Shown: piece by piece, positions 15,823 through 25,953 of the stretch
Layout: every line of letters starts with the position of its first letter
Numbering within the stretch: position 1 is the stretch's first letter
NCBI GenBank assembly: GCA_013373015.1
Contig: JABXIQ010000025.1
Location: 1-48,060, forward strand
DNA: 48,060 nt
Source: Kangiellaceae bacterium
GTDB lineage: Bacteria; Pseudomonadota; Gammaproteobacteria; Enterobacterales; Kangiellaceae
Reading direction: 5' to 3'
The notes under the pieces: model-generated
What the model was told of the DNA's origin: nothing
The model's database searches: none
The model's input: only the letters and a program-made list of their open reading frames with translations
Position numbers and translations under genes: made by a program

Positions 15823-18420
15823 ATGACACAACACAATTGCTCACTAGCAGAACACTACCAACCTTCTGAAATTGAAGGGAAAGTCCAACAGAAATGGCAC
15901 AAAAATAAAACTTTTAAAGCGGTTGAAGATGCTTCTAAAGAGAAGTATTACTGCTTGAGCATGTTTCCATACCCTAGTGGTCGATTGCATATGGGCCATG
16001 TGCGCAATTACACCATTGGTGATGTGATTTCGCGTTTCCAGCGTATGCAGGGCAAAAATGTGTTACAGCCGATTGGTTGGGATGCCTTTGGTTTGCCTGC
16101 AGAAAATGCTGCGGTTAAGAATAAGGCTTCGCCAGCACCTTGGACTTACGAAAATATTGAATATATGAAAGGCCAGTTGCAAATGCTGGGTTTTGCTTAT
16201 GACTGGGATCGTGAGCTTGCTACCTGTAAGCCTGATTACTATCGTTGGGAGCAATGGTTTTTTACCAAGCTGTATGAAAAAGGCTTGGTTTATAAGAAAA
16301 CCTCATCGGTTAACTGGTGTCCGAACGATCAGACGGTATTGGCCAATGAGCAGGTGGTCGATGGTACCTGCTGGCGCTGTGATACGCCTGTGGAGCAAAA
16401 AGAAATTCCTCAGTGGTTCATTAAAATTACTGCCTATGCGGAAGAGCTACTGAATGATCTGGACACACTTGAAGGTTGGCCTGAAATGGTTAAAACCATG
16501 CAGCGAAACTGGATTGGTCGTTCAGAAGGTGTGGAAGTGGATTTCACTGTGAATGAGCAAACACTTCGAGTCTACACCACTCGTCCAGATACTTTGTATG
16601 GCGTAACTTACTTGGCGGTGGCGGCAGCGCATCCGCTGGCTACGCAAGCCGCAGCGGATAATCCTGCGCTACAAGAATTTGTTGATGAGTGCCGTAATAG
16701 CAAAGTTTCCGAAGCTGAAATGGCGACTATGGAAAAGAAAGGGATGGCAACGGGTTTGTTTGCCACTCATCCGCTCACGGGTAAGCAAGTTCCTGTATGG
16801 GTTGCTAATTTTGTGTTGATGGACTATGGCACTGGCGCGGTGATGGCGGTTCCAGCGCATGACCAACGCGACTATGAGTTTGCTAGTAAATATGGCATTG
16901 ATATTGTGCCTGTGATCAATCCAGCTGATGGCTCTGAGCTTGATATCAGTGAGCAAGCTTACACCGAAAAAGGTGTTTTGTTTGATTCTGGCGAGTTTTC
17001 AGGCATGGATTTCGGCCAAGCATTTGATGCGATCGCGGCTAAATTAGAGGTTGATGGTCAAGGCAACAAAACTGTTAATTATCGTCTTCGGGATTGGGGT
17101 GTTTCGCGCCAGCGCTATTGGGGCGCCCCTATTCCAATGATTAATATGCCTGATGGTTCGGTAGTTCCGGCGCCAGAAGATCAGCTTCCTGTGCATTTGC
17201 CTGAAGATGTGGTGATGGGTGGTGTGACTAGTCCATTGAATACCGATGAGGCATGGAAAAAGGCAGTGGTTGATGGTGTTGAAGGTGTGCGTGAAACTGA
17301 TACTTTCGATACATTTATGGAGTCGAGCTGGTACTACGCACGTTACACTAGCCCAGATTATGATCAAGGTATGCTTAATCCTGAACAAGCCAATTATTGG
17401 TTACCAGTTGATCAGTATATTGGTGGTATTGAACACGCAACCATGCATTTGATGTATTTCCGTTTCTTCCACAAATTATTGCGTGATGCGGGTTTGGTGA
17501 ATTCTGATGAACCTGCAAAAAAATTGTTATGCCAAGGCATGGTGCTGGCTGATGCTTTTTATTATGTGGATGATAAAGGCGCACGCCATTGGGTTTCACC
17601 GCTTGAAGTTGAAGTGGAGCGTGATGACAAAGGTCGCATAGTCAAGGCTACTGATAGTGAAGGTCGTGAAGTGATTCATGCGGGCATGACTAAAATGTCT
17701 AAATCTAAGAATAATGGCATCGATCCACAATCAATGGTGGATCAGTATGGCGCCGATACCATGCGCTTATACACTATGTTTGCTTCGCCGCCCGATCAAG
17801 CGCTTGAATGGCAAGACTCAGCGGTAGATGGTTCATTACGTTTCTTGCGCCGTTTGTGGAAAATGGTGCAAGGACATTTGGCTAAAGGCGAAGTCGCTGA
17901 GCTAGATACGTCGGTACTTAATGCAGATCAAAAGGCACTGCGCCGTAAGACTCATGAAACCATCACTAAGGTGACTGATGACTATGAGCGTCGTTATACC
18001 TTTAACACAGCAATTGCCGCGGTGATGGAGCTATTAAATCATGCGAGCAAAGCTGAGGAAAGTAGTGAGCAAGATCGTGCAGTATTGCATGAAGCATTAG
18101 AAGCGGCGGTATTGCTATTGTCACCAATCGTGCCACATATATGCTCTGAGCTGTGGACGGCACTGGGTAATGTTGATGATGTGGTTGATGCCCAATGGCC
18201 AGTTGCTGATAAGTCGGCAATGGTTCAGGATGAGAAATTGATCATCGTACAAGTTAATGGCAAAGTTCGTGCTAAGATTACTGTTGCGGCATCGGCATCC
18301 AAAGATGATATTGAGCAATTAGCTTTGGCTGATGAGCATGTGCTGAAATTTACTGAAGGTAGCACCATTCGTAAGGTGATTGTGGTGCCAGGTAAATTGG
18401 TCAATATTGTGGCTAATTAA
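15823..18420 (+). CDS. leuS: Leucyl-tRNA synthetase
   Basis: A class Ia synthetase that charges tRNA-Leu. At 865 residues it has the bacterial length. The HIGH motif appears as HMGH at 56-59, and KMSKS is at residues 624-628. The CP1 editing domain (about 225-415) includes the TTRPDTLYG threonine-rich stretch used for hydrolysis of misacylated tRNA and ends before [12 protein letters not shown]. The anticodon-binding domain and the C-terminal extension VNGKVRAKI are intact. The stop is followed directly by the AAAGG site of lptE. Confidence 0.98.
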   Translation: MTQHNCSLAEHYQPSEIEGKVQQKWHKNKTFKAVEDASKEKYYCLSMFPYPSGRLHMGHVRNYTIGDVISRFQRMQGKNVLQPIGWDAFGLPAENAAVKNKASPAPWTYENIEYMKGQLQMLGFAYDWDRELATCKPDYYRWEQWFFTKLYEKGLVYKKTSSVNWCPNDQTVLANEQVVDGTCWRCDTPVEQKEIPQWFIKITAYAEELLNDLDTLEGWPEMVKTMQRNWIGRSEGVEVDFTVNEQTLRVYTTRPDTLYGVTYLAVAAAHPLATQAAADNPALQEFVDECRNSKVSEAEMATMEKKGMATGLFATHPLTGKQVPVWVANFVLMDYGTGAVMAVPAHDQRDYEFASKYGIDIVPVINPADGSELDISEQAYTEKGVLFDSGEFSGMDFGQAFDAIAAKLEVDGQGNKTVNYRLRDWGVSRQRYWGAPIPMINMPDGSVVPAPEDQLPVHLPEDVVMGGVTSPLNTDEAWKKAVVDGVEGVRETDTFDTFMESSWYYARYTSPDYDQGMLNPEQANYWLPVDQYIGGIEHATMHLMYFRFFHKLLRDAGLVNSDEPAKKLLCQGMVLADAFYYVDDKGARHWVSPLEVEVERDDKGRIVKATDSEGREVIHAGMTKMSKSKNNGIDPQSMVDQYGADTMRLYTMFASPPDQALEWQDSAVDGSLRFLRRLWKMVQGHLAKGEVAELDTSVLNADQKALRRKTHETITKVTDDYERRYTFNTAIAAVMELLNHASKAEESSEQDRAVLHEALEAAVLLLSPIVPHICSELWTALGNVDDVVDAQWPVADKSAMVQDEKLIIVQVNGKVRAKITVAASASKDDIEQLALADEHVLKFTEGSTIRKVIVVPGKLVNIVAN

Positions 18421-18430
18421 AGGTAATGCT

Positions 18431-18952
18431 TTGAAAATATTGAAATTATTTTTGGTAATGATGTGCACAGCCAGTATGCTTACTGGCTGTGGTTTTCATT
18501 TGCGCGGACAAGGAACTGAGTTGACCGGGGCACAAGTATGGTTACTAACGAATGCCCCAAACGCTGATTTTGAAAGAAGTCTTAAACAGCGTTTGTCCTA
18601 TCAAGGTGCAACATTAGTGGCGAGTCCTGAGCAAGCAGAAGTACAATTAGCTATCGAATCTTATGACTTGGAAAAGCGTACTGTTGCGCGCGACAGCTTA
18701 GGGCGAGCCGCAGAATTAGAATTGATTTTCACCTTGAATTATCAAATGCTTGGCCAAGGCAATATGACGGAGCAAGTTCCTGTGAGTCAAAAGATAAACA
18801 GCCGTCGTGAGTTTGCTTATGATCGTGGCTCCGAAGTGGGTCAAGATAATGAGCAGCGCCGTTTGATTAGCGATATGCACCAAGATGTGATCAGCCGCTT
18901 ATTGTTGCAAATGGCTGAAGCCCGTAAGCAAATATCATCTAGCAAACCGTAA
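18431..18952 (+). CDS. lptE: LPS-assembly lipoprotein LptE
   Basis: LptE is the outer-membrane lipoprotein that plugs LptD and helps insert LPS. With a TTG start at 18431 the 173-residue product has a lipoprotein signal peptide and lipobox LTGC with Cys20, followed by GFHLRGQG, which is typical of LptE. AAAGG (18419-18423) seven bases upstream decides this start; the open frame extends further back into leuS but lacks a site. The leuS-lptE-holA order is conserved. Confidence 0.93.
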   Translation: MKILKLFLVMMCTASMLTGCGFHLRGQGTELTGAQVWLLTNAPNADFERSLKQRLSYQGATLVASPEQAEVQLAIESYDLEKRTVARDSLGRAAELELIFTLNYQMLGQGNMTEQVPVSQKINSRREFAYDRGSEVGQDNEQRRLISDMHQDVISRLLLQMAEARKQISSSKP

Positions 18953-18982
18953 GCACCTTGAATATCAAAACGCGGATTTTAA

Positions 18983-20062
18983 GTGAAAATATATCCTGAG
19001 CAACTCTCTCAACATTTGCAAAAACTCTTACCCGTTTATTTAGTAGCGGGTGATGAGCCATTGCAAAAGATAGAGTGCGCAGATCAAATCCGTGAATTTT
19101 GCAAGCAACAAGGAATTTTAGAGCGGCAAATCATTGAAGAGTCTGCAGCTAACCCATTGACCGATCAAGCGGGAACCCTATCATTATTTGCTGAAACCCG
19201 ATTGCTGGAATGGCGGTTTGATAAGCCTATTAAGAAAATTCACGGCGAAGCGATTCAAGAATTTATTAATAATCAATTGCAAGATATCTTGTTGATCACG
19301 GCTCCTAAATTGTCTAACGAGAAGCGTTTAGCTTGGTATAAAACCCTTGAAAAACAAGGTCTTGTGGTTGAGGTGTGGCCAATACCCGTAGAACGCCTAG
19401 CTGGCTGGTTGAATAATCGAGCAAAGAAAATAGGTGTGACATTGCAAGGAGATGCTGTTGCGACTTTGATTGAACGTTGTGAGGGTAACTTACTTTCAGC
19501 GCATCAAGATTTACAAATGCTATCCTTATTGGCGCAAGATCAACCGATCACCTCAGAAAATATTCGTCAATATGTCGGTGAAAACGCACGTTATACTTTT
19601 TATGAATTATCGGATGCTTGTCTATTGGGACAGGCGCCGCGTGCTTTGCGAATGTTGGCCAGCTTACAGGCTGAGGGTACTTATCCTTTGCCGATCATCA
19701 ATCAGCTGATGCGAGAGTGTCAATTGTTAGCCGATTGGTCTGAACAAATTCAAGCTGGTTCAAGTTTGGCTGAAATTATGCAAAGTCAGCGCGTTTGGCC
19801 TAAGCGACAAAAGGTGTTGCAAGCGGCTATGCGCAGTCCAAATCCTAAAAAATGGTATGCTTTGTTACAGCGTTTGACCTTTATTGATAAATCAGTCAAA
19901 GGGCAAGCTGAGGGGGATGTTTGGCAAGAATTAGCTCAGGTGATTTGTTTGATCGCTAATGTTAATCCAATGCGTGTTAAGCCTGCGAGTAAACCAGATA
20001 GTCAAATTAGCAGCTCATCAGTCAGCGGTTTGCAGGATATTAAAAAGGCGCTTGGCGTATAG
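18983..20062 (+). CDS. holA: DNA polymerase III delta subunit
   Basis: The delta subunit is part of the clamp loader and opens the beta clamp. The 359-residue protein has the family start (LPVYLVAGDEPLQKIECADQ), the AAA+-like fold without a working P-loop, and the C-terminal collar region. The start is GTG 18983. nadD begins 22 bp after the stop. The lptE-holA-nadD order supports the call. Confidence 0.93.
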   Translation: MKIYPEQLSQHLQKLLPVYLVAGDEPLQKIECADQIREFCKQQGILERQIIEESAANPLTDQAGTLSLFAETRLLEWRFDKPIKKIHGEAIQEFINNQLQDILLITAPKLSNEKRLAWYKTLEKQGLVVEVWPIPVERLAGWLNNRAKKIGVTLQGDAVATLIERCEGNLLSAHQDLQMLSLLAQDQPITSENIRQYVGENARYTFYELSDACLLGQAPRALRMLASLQAEGTYPLPIINQLMRECQLLADWSEQIQAGSSLAEIMQSQRVWPKRQKVLQAAMRSPNPKKWYALLQRLTFIDKSVKGQAEGDVWQELAQVICLIANVNPMRVKPASKPDSQISSSSVSGLQDIKKALGV

Positions 20063-20084
20063 CGGAAATGGGAAAGTGTTGCTG

Positions 20085-20798
20085 ATGGAAATTAATCCTA
20101 ACTCATTGAAAAATAAAACTATTCATATCATTCTTGGTGGTACTTTTGACCCTGTTCATTTTGGTCATTTGCGTATAGCTCAAGAAATGCTCAATTTGTT
20201 TCCTCAAGCCAAGATTTCATTAATGCCTGCCGCTTACCCGCCCCATAGACCGGCACCTGGCGCCAGTACCGAACAGCGAATTGAAATGCTTGAATTGGTG
20301 CTCGATCAGCACCCAGGTTTGCAGTTGGATACTCGAGAGTTAAAGCGTACAGAGCCCAGCTATAGTGTGGTGACCTTGCGCCAAATACGCGAAGAAGTGG
20401 TTGATGGCTCAGTGATTTTCCTTATGGGAACCGATGCTTTTGCCAAGCTAGATCAATGGTATCAATGGCAAGAATTAATCCAATTGACCAATATTCTCGT
20501 GGTTGGCCGTCCGTCCAGTGAGTTACCAGATTCGGGCACAGTGGCAGAGTTTTTTCGAAGACATCAAGTTGATGACTTGTCAGAACTGACCGAGCACCCT
20601 AGTGGGCGTGTTGGTTATTATGAAATGCCACAATTGGATATTTCATCCACCTATATTCGAGAGCAAATAAAAAGCGGCTTTTCTCCGCGTTTTCTACTAC
20701 CAGATGTTATACTTAACTACATTAATCAACATGAGCTGTATCAAGAGGCTCATGATAGCGACTTAGAAAAGGTAAATCAGTGCAACCCGAGCAATTAA
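20085..20798 (+). CDS. nadD: Nicotinate-mononucleotide adenylyltransferase
   Basis: NadD makes deamido-NAD+ from nicotinate mononucleotide and ATP. The [11 protein letters not shown] nucleotidyl-transferase motif is at residues 18-28, and the [10 protein letters not shown] signature is near the C-terminus. Starting at ATG 20085 the protein is 237 residues, slightly longer than E. coli NadD because of an ~11-residue N-terminal extension; GTG 20076 is an alternative. The open frame reaches further upstream but overlaps holA. The end overlaps rsfS by 19 bp. Confidence 0.95.
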   Translation: MEINPNSLKNKTIHIILGGTFDPVHFGHLRIAQEMLNLFPQAKISLMPAAYPPHRPAPGASTEQRIEMLELVLDQHPGLQLDTRELKRTEPSYSVVTLRQIREEVVDGSVIFLMGTDAFAKLDQWYQWQELIQLTNILVVGRPSSELPDSGTVAEFFRRHQVDDLSELTEHPSGRVGYYEMPQLDISSTYIREQIKSGFSPRFLLPDVILNYINQHELYQEAHDSDLEKVNQCNPSN

Positions 20799-21130
20799 AA
20801 GAACTAGTTGTTGAGCAGCTAGAAGATGCAAAAGCTAAAGAAATCAAAGTGTTAGACGTTTCTAAAATCAGCTCTGTGACTGATTATATGGTCATTGCCA
20901 GCGGCACCTCCAACCGCCATGTAAAGTCTGTCGCTTTCAATGTGGTAACTGGCGTTAAAGACAATGGTGTGCAGCCTTTGGGAGTTGAGGGTGAAGATAC
21001 TGCGGAATGGGTGCTAGTGGACTTAGGTGATGTGGTAGTGCATGTGATGTTGCCGCAAACCCGCGACTTCTATCAATTAGAGAAGTTATGGGATCCGCAA
21101 TGGAGTGAAAGCCGCTCGCAAACCCAATAG
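20780..21130 (+). CDS. rsfS: Ribosomal silencing factor RsfS
   Basis: RsfS binds L14 on the 50S subunit and blocks subunit joining when nutrients run low. The 116-residue protein shows [28 protein letters not shown] and the [20 protein letters not shown] core. The start is GTG 20780 with AAAGG seven bases upstream; it overlaps the end of nadD by 19 bp, implying coupling. rlmH follows. Confidence 0.96.
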   Translation: MQPEQLKELVVEQLEDAKAKEIKVLDVSKISSVTDYMVIASGTSNRHVKSVAFNVVTGVKDNGVQPLGVEGEDTAEWVLVDLGDVVVHVMLPQTRDFYQLEKLWDPQWSESRSQTQ

Positions 21131-21165
21131 AGTTTCGTAAATTATCCAATGATATTGCTTGATTG

Positions 21166-21636
21166 ATGCAAATTCGTCTTCTTACCATAGGTCAAAAAAT
21201 GCCCGCTTGGGTAGAGCAGGGCTATCAAGAATATGCAAAACGCTTCCCGCGTGATTTTCGATTGGAACTTGTTGAAGTCGCTGCTGCCAAAAGAGGCAAG
21301 AATGCTGATATTGCACGTATTACTGAGCAAGAAGGTCAAGCCTTACTAGCTCAAATCAAGCCTAGTGATTGGGTGGTGGTGTTGGATGTTAAGGGAAAAA
21401 ACTTTTCTACACCGCAGCTGGCAGAAAACATTGAGCATTGGCAACAACATCATCCCAGCGTGGTGTTGTTAGTGGGTGGGCCAGAAGGTTTGTCGCGAGA
21501 ATGTATTGCCAGAGCCAATCAAAAATGGTCATTGTCAGGGTTAACTTTTCCACATCCCATGGTACGTGTGATAGTGGCTGAGGCTCTATATCGCGCGTGG
21601 TCGGTAACGGTTAATCATCCTTATCACCGCGAATAG
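21166..21636 (+). CDS. rlmH: 23S rRNA (pseudouridine(1915)-N3) methyltransferase RlmH
   Basis: RlmH is a SPOUT methyltransferase that methylates pseudouridine 1915 in helix 69 of 23S rRNA. The 156-residue product has the normal length, the [10 protein letters not shown] knot motif that binds SAM, and the C-terminal HPYHRE end that is nearly invariant. ATG 21166 aligns with E. coli; TTG 21163 is just one codon earlier. A perfect 8-bp hairpin straddles its stop codon. Confidence 0.97.
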   Translation: MQIRLLTIGQKMPAWVEQGYQEYAKRFPRDFRLELVEVAAAKRGKNADIARITEQEGQALLAQIKPSDWVVVLDVKGKNFSTPQLAENIEHWQQHHPSVVLLVGGPEGLSRECIARANQKWSLSGLTFPHPMVRVIVAEALYRAWSVTVNHPYHRE

Positions 21637-21648
21637 CTTGTAAGGATG
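21616..21648 (+). repeat. 8-bp hairpin straddling the rlmH stop codon
   Basis: CATCCTTA (21616-21623) and TAAGGATG (21641-21648) pair perfectly; the 17-base loop holds the TAG stop at 21634-21636. No T-run follows. Confidence 0.55.
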
Positions 21649-21695
21649 GTCATAATTGAACAGATTTTGCCAGCTATTTGAGCATAATTGATGAT

Positions 21696-21701
21696 TATAA
21701 T
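21696..21701 (+). promoter_or_regulatory. Possible -10 of an mrdA promoter
   Basis: A perfect TATAAT lies in the 123-bp gap between rlmH and mrdA, 58 bp before the mrdA start. No clear -35 is present, so this is tentative. Confidence 0.3.
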
Positions 21702-21759
21702 TTTGCATGCACCCAGTCAGATAACAAATAATAAATAACCTGAGAAAACAAAACCTTAT

Positions 21760-23718
21760 ATGTATAAAAGGCAAGCGATAAAAGATGTAGGCAAAGAAAC
21801 GTCAATGTTTTTTGTGCGCTGTATTGTGGCTTTATTGTTTGTTGTGATTTTAATGCTGGTGTTGATCAGCCGACAGGTAAAGCTGCAGGTATTAGATCAT
21901 GAGAAATACCAAACCCAGTCTGAAAATAATCGGATTAGTGTTCGTCCTGTTGCCCCTGTTCGCGGATTGATCTTTGATCGTAATGGCATACTGTTAGCGC
22001 AAAATCGCTCTATTTTTGCTTTGGAAGTTGTGCCAGAGCAGGTTGAGGATATGCAAATGTTGATTGATGAGTTGCAATCTTTGATGCAGGTTTCAGATGA
22101 GCAGGTTGCAAAATTTCAGGAGCAGGTAAAATTTCGTCCAAAGTTTAAGTCTTATATTCTCAAGTCTAATTTAACGGAAAAAGAGGTCGCTTTATTTTCG
22201 GTTAATCAACATCGTTTTATCGGAGCGAGTGTCGAGGCGCGATTAGAGCGCTATTATCCTTATGCGGGTGATTTGGTTCATGTGCTTGGACGAATGGGAG
22301 CTATCACCGAAAAAGATCTAGAAAAAATGGATCAGAAAGATCTGGATGAAAATCAAGATGTTGGCTTGACTCGTCAAAATTATGCTGCGACTAATAAAAT
22401 GGGCAAGCTGGGTTTAGAGCGCTACTATGAAGATATATTACATGGTGCTGTAGGTAGCGAAAAAGTTGAAACGGATGTGCGCGGTCGAGTGGTGCGTGTT
22501 CTGGAAAAAGTCGAACCCATCTCTGGAAAAGATATTTATTTACACCTAGATCTCGATTTGCAAAAAGCTGCAGCGGATGCTTTTAAGGAAGTTGGTGCAC
22601 GTGGTGCTGTGGTTGCAGTAGAACCTTCCACAGGAGGGGTCTTGGCGATGGTTAGTTTGCCAACTTATGATCCTAATTTATTCACTGGTGGCATTTCATC
22701 GGCTGAGTATAAAAAATTGTTAACCGCAGAACGTCCGCTATACAATCGCGCAGTGCAAGGCACTTATTCTCCTGCGTCAACTATAAAGCCTCATTTAGCT
22801 TGGTTGGGCTTACAGCAACAGGTGATCACCGAAAATACGCGTATAGCAGATCCCGGTTGGTTTTCATTGCCTAACAGTGAGCATCGTTATCGGGATTGGA
22901 AGCCCTGGGGGCACGGCGCAACTATGGGCGTGTTGCAATCGGTGGTTCAGTCTTGTGATACTTTTTTCTATGATTTAGCGGTTCGCTTAGGTATTGATAA
23001 TATTTATCAAGGTATGTTCAAGTTTGGTTTCGGACAAAAAACTGGGCTGGATATTGTTGAAGAAAAAATTGGTATTTTGCCTTCGCGTGAATGGAAGAAA
23101 ACCGCACGCAAACAACCTTGGTATATGGGAGATACGGTGAACATTGGGATTGGTCAAGGATTCTGGACGGTAACGCCGCTGCAACTTGCGAATGCCACGG
23201 CGGTAATAGCTAATGACGGTATTCGCTATCAACTGCAGCTGGCAAAAGAATTTGCTCAAGGCAATATGTTCGAAGCCAATGTTCCTGTGGAGTCTTATCA
23301 CCAAATTGATACTGGTGATGGCAGTTGGTTGGATTTGATAAAAGACTCTATGTACAAGGTAACTCAGCCGCCATTAGGAACGGCCCGTTCTGCTTTTGGA
23401 GATGCTGGTTATATGGCGGCAGGCAAAACGGGTACTGCTCAAGTTAAAAGTATCGCTCAAGATGAAGAGTATGATGCGGATAAGTTGGATAAAAAGTTTC
23501 ATGATAATGCTTTGTTTATAGGTTATGCGCCTTACGATAACCCGCAAATTGCGATTGCAGTAATTATGGAAAATGCCGGTGGCGGTGGCGGAAATGCAGC
23601 GCCAATAGCGCGTAAAATTATGGATGCTTATTTGTTAAAAGAGCAGGCTAGCAGTGCAGTGCAAAACGCGCAATCGATGCACGTTCAGCAACAAGGAGAC
23701 TTGACTCATGCTGACTAG
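21760..23718 (+). CDS. mrdA: Penicillin-binding protein 2 (elongation transpeptidase)
   Basis: PBP2 cross-links peptidoglycan during side-wall growth with RodA. The 652-residue protein has one N-terminal membrane anchor (about 17-37), the PBP dimerisation domain (VAPVRGLIFDRNGILLA) and the transpeptidase domain. The active-site Ser340 is in STIK, the second motif is SCD at 398-400 and the third is KTGTAQ at 556-561; E. coli PBP2 has KSGT there. The C-terminal Gln/Ala-rich tail is short. The end overlaps rodA by 11 bp. Confidence 0.96.
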   Translation: MYKRQAIKDVGKETSMFFVRCIVALLFVVILMLVLISRQVKLQVLDHEKYQTQSENNRISVRPVAPVRGLIFDRNGILLAQNRSIFALEVVPEQVEDMQMLIDELQSLMQVSDEQVAKFQEQVKFRPKFKSYILKSNLTEKEVALFSVNQHRFIGASVEARLERYYPYAGDLVHVLGRMGAITEKDLEKMDQKDLDENQDVGLTRQNYAATNKMGKLGLERYYEDILHGAVGSEKVETDVRGRVVRVLEKVEPISGKDIYLHLDLDLQKAAADAFKEVGARGAVVAVEPSTGGVLAMVSLPTYDPNLFTGGISSAEYKKLLTAERPLYNRAVQGTYSPASTIKPHLAWLGLQQQVITENTRIADPGWFSLPNSEHRYRDWKPWGHGATMGVLQSVVQSCDTFFYDLAVRLGIDNIYQGMFKFGFGQKTGLDIVEEKIGILPSREWKKTARKQPWYMGDTVNIGIGQGFWTVTPLQLANATAVIANDGIRYQLQLAKEFAQGNMFEANVPVESYHQIDTGDGSWLDLIKDSMYKVTQPPLGTARSAFGDAGYMAAGKTGTAQVKSIAQDEEYDADKLDKKFHDNALFIGYAPYDNPQIAIAVIMENAGGGGGNAAPIARKIMDAYLLKEQASSAVQNAQSMHVQQQGDLTHAD

Positions 23719-24832
23719 TTTTAATCAATCCAATACCCATAAAGCAAAAAACAATTTGTTATGGCGTCTGCACATTGACGCACCTTTACTACTTGGTTTG
23801 CTAGCTTTAATGTGTTTTAGTTTACTGGTGATTTATAGTGCGGGTGGTGAAAACCTTGGTTTGATCAAACGCCAAATGATGCGATTGGGTGCTGGTTTGG
23901 TTGTGATGTTAGTTTTGGCGCAAATATCACCACGAACGTTACGCCAATGGGCTCCTGTAGGTTTTGTGATTGGTATTGGATTTCTGCTTGCAGTCTTATT
24001 TTTTGGCGAGTCGAGCAAAGGCGCGCAGCGTTGGATCAATATTGGTATTCGTTTCCAACCGTCTGAAATTATGAAACTGGCGGTACCCATGATGGTTGCT
24101 TGGTATTATGCTGAGAAACCGCTGCCACCGACCTTTAAGCAACTTGTCATTGGTTTAGTTATCGTTGCTGTACCCACTATATTGATTATGAAACAGCCGG
24201 ATTTGGGAACCTCATTGCTGATTGCTGCATCAGGTTTGTTTGTCATTTTCTTTGCAGGAATTCGTTGGCGCTATATTTTAGGCGCGCTAGCTGCGGCTTT
24301 AGTGATGTTGCCGATCATGTGGTATTTCGTGATGCACGATTATCAAAAAGGTCGAGTGTTAACTTTTTTGAATCCTGAACGGGATCCCCTAGGTTCTGGC
24401 TATCATATTATTCAGTCACAAATTGCTATTGGTTCTGGTGGAATTTATGGCAAAGGTTGGCTCAACGGAACTCAATCGCAGCTAGAGTTTTTGCCAGAGC
24501 GACATACGGATTTTATCTTTGCGGTGTTGGGTGAAGAGTTTGGTTTAACCGGTATCTTAATTTTGTTAGGCTTGTACTTGTTTGTGATTGGTCGTGGTAT
24601 TTATATCAGTTTACAAGGACAAGAAACCTTTAGCCGACTGTTAGGGGCATCATTAATCCTAACGTTTTTTGTGTACATTTTTGTAAATATTGGAATGGTT
24701 AGTGGTTTGCTACCTGTAGTCGGGCTACCATTACCTTTGATAAGTTATGGTGGAACATCAATTGTCACCTTGATGGCCGGATTTGGTATTTTGATGTCGA
24801 TCCAAACCCATCGGCGACTCCATTCTACCTAG
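23708..24832 (+). CDS. mrdB: Rod-shape peptidoglycan glycosyltransferase RodA
   Basis: RodA is the SEDS-family polymerase that makes glycan strands and works with PBP2. The 374-residue protein has about ten membrane helices. It shows GSGGIYGKGWLNGTQSQLEF followed by LPERHTDFIFAVLGEEFG, with the SEDS catalytic Asp in HTDFIF. The C-terminal GLPLPLISYGGTS signature is also present. ATG 23708 lies inside the last codons of mrdA. Confidence 0.97.
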   Translation: MLTSFNQSNTHKAKNNLLWRLHIDAPLLLGLLALMCFSLLVIYSAGGENLGLIKRQMMRLGAGLVVMLVLAQISPRTLRQWAPVGFVIGIGFLLAVLFFGESSKGAQRWINIGIRFQPSEIMKLAVPMMVAWYYAEKPLPPTFKQLVIGLVIVAVPTILIMKQPDLGTSLLIAASGLFVIFFAGIRWRYILGALAAALVMLPIMWYFVMHDYQKGRVLTFLNPERDPLGSGYHIIQSQIAIGSGGIYGKGWLNGTQSQLEFLPERHTDFIFAVLGEEFGLTGILILLGLYLFVIGRGIYISLQGQETFSRLLGASLILTFFVYIFVNIGMVSGLLPVVGLPLPLISYGGTSIVTLMAGFGILMSIQTHRRLHST

Positions 24833-24875
24833 TCAATATGATGTGACAGAACCATTAAAGAAAAGAGAGCATTAA

Positions 24876-25895
24876 ATGAAACGGAAATTATCATCAGTTT
24901 TAACGTTAGCGGCCTTGTTAACGTTATCGGCAAATGTTTTTGCTGAACGAAAAGCACCGACCAATGCAAAAGATTTCGCTCAATACATGCAAGAAAAACA
25001 TGGCTTTACAGCTGACTATGTTCAGCTGGTCTTAGGTAAAGCGCAAAAGCGAGACAGTATTTTGAAGGCCATGAGTCGTCCAGCGGAAGGCAAAGATTGG
25101 TATGAATATCGTCCTATTTTTTTAACCGACAAGCGTATCAAGCAAGGCGTGGAGTTTTGGCAGTCGAATGAAGAAACTCTGAGTGAGGCTCAAGAGAAGT
25201 TCCAAGTGCCTGCAGAAATTATCACTGCTATTATTGGTGTTGAAACTTTTTATGGTCGTATTCAGGGAAGCTATCCTGTTATTGAAGCGATCAGCACTCT
25301 AGCGTTCCATTATCCTAAAAGAGCAAAGTTTTTTGCTGGTGAGTTAGAAGAATATTTTGTATTGGCGCGCGAACAGGGTTGGGATTTGGCACAACCTAAA
25401 GGCTCTTATGCAGGAGCCATGGGAATGGGGCAGTTTATTCCTAGCTCTTATCGTTACTATGCCGTGGACTTTGATGGTGATAATAAAATTAATTTGTTTG
25501 ATAACACTAAAGATGCGATTGGTAGTGTAGCCAATTATTTTAATAAGCATCATTGGCGTCTAGGTGAGCCAGTTGCGGAATATATTTCGAATGTTACACC
25601 TGAACTGGTAGAAACATTCCGCAATAAAGAACTCAAACCACAATTTGATTTAGCACAAATGAAACAAGCTGGCTTTGATTATCATGGTCAAGCGGAGCAA
25701 GATGCGGCTACGGGAATTTACGCATTCCAGCAAGAAAGCAAAGAAGATTATTGGCTGGGCTTTCATAACTTCTATGTGATAACTCGTTACAATCGTAGCC
25801 CAATGTACGCGATGGCTGTGTATCAATTAAGCCAGGAAATTCGCAAAGAATATGAAAAACAAAAACAATCAACCGAGCAAACGGTAGGATTTTAA
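24876..25895 (+). CDS. mltB: Lytic murein transglycosylase B family protein
   Basis: It cleaves the MurNAc-GlcNAc bond to form 1,6-anhydro ends. The 339-residue product has the MltB/SLT3 core with catalytic Glu123 in GVETFYGRI, and GAMGMGQFIPSSYRYYAVDFDG, which is typical of the family. The signal peptide ends VFA (residue 23) and there is no lipobox Cys, so unlike E. coli MltB it is probably a soluble periplasmic enzyme, as Slt35 is. It sits between rodA and rlpA in the elongation cluster. Confidence 0.92.
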   Translation: MKRKLSSVLTLAALLTLSANVFAERKAPTNAKDFAQYMQEKHGFTADYVQLVLGKAQKRDSILKAMSRPAEGKDWYEYRPIFLTDKRIKQGVEFWQSNEETLSEAQEKFQVPAEIITAIIGVETFYGRIQGSYPVIEAISTLAFHYPKRAKFFAGELEEYFVLAREQGWDLAQPKGSYAGAMGMGQFIPSSYRYYAVDFDGDNKINLFDNTKDAIGSVANYFNKHHWRLGEPVAEYISNVTPELVETFRNKELKPQFDLAQMKQAGFDYHGQAEQDAATGIYAFQQESKEDYWLGFHNFYVITRYNRSPMYAMAVYQLSQEIRKEYEKQKQSTEQTVGF

Positions 25896-25953
25896 TCGTT
25901 AATAGATTCACCGTTTAGACAATATGAATAAAGATAATGTATAGGGTAATGTT

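Noticed and set aside
17044-17388. Long reverse frames within leuS
   Set aside because: Composition (His/Thr/Ile rich) is typical of antisense frames of conserved genes; leuS is unbroken and fully conserved.
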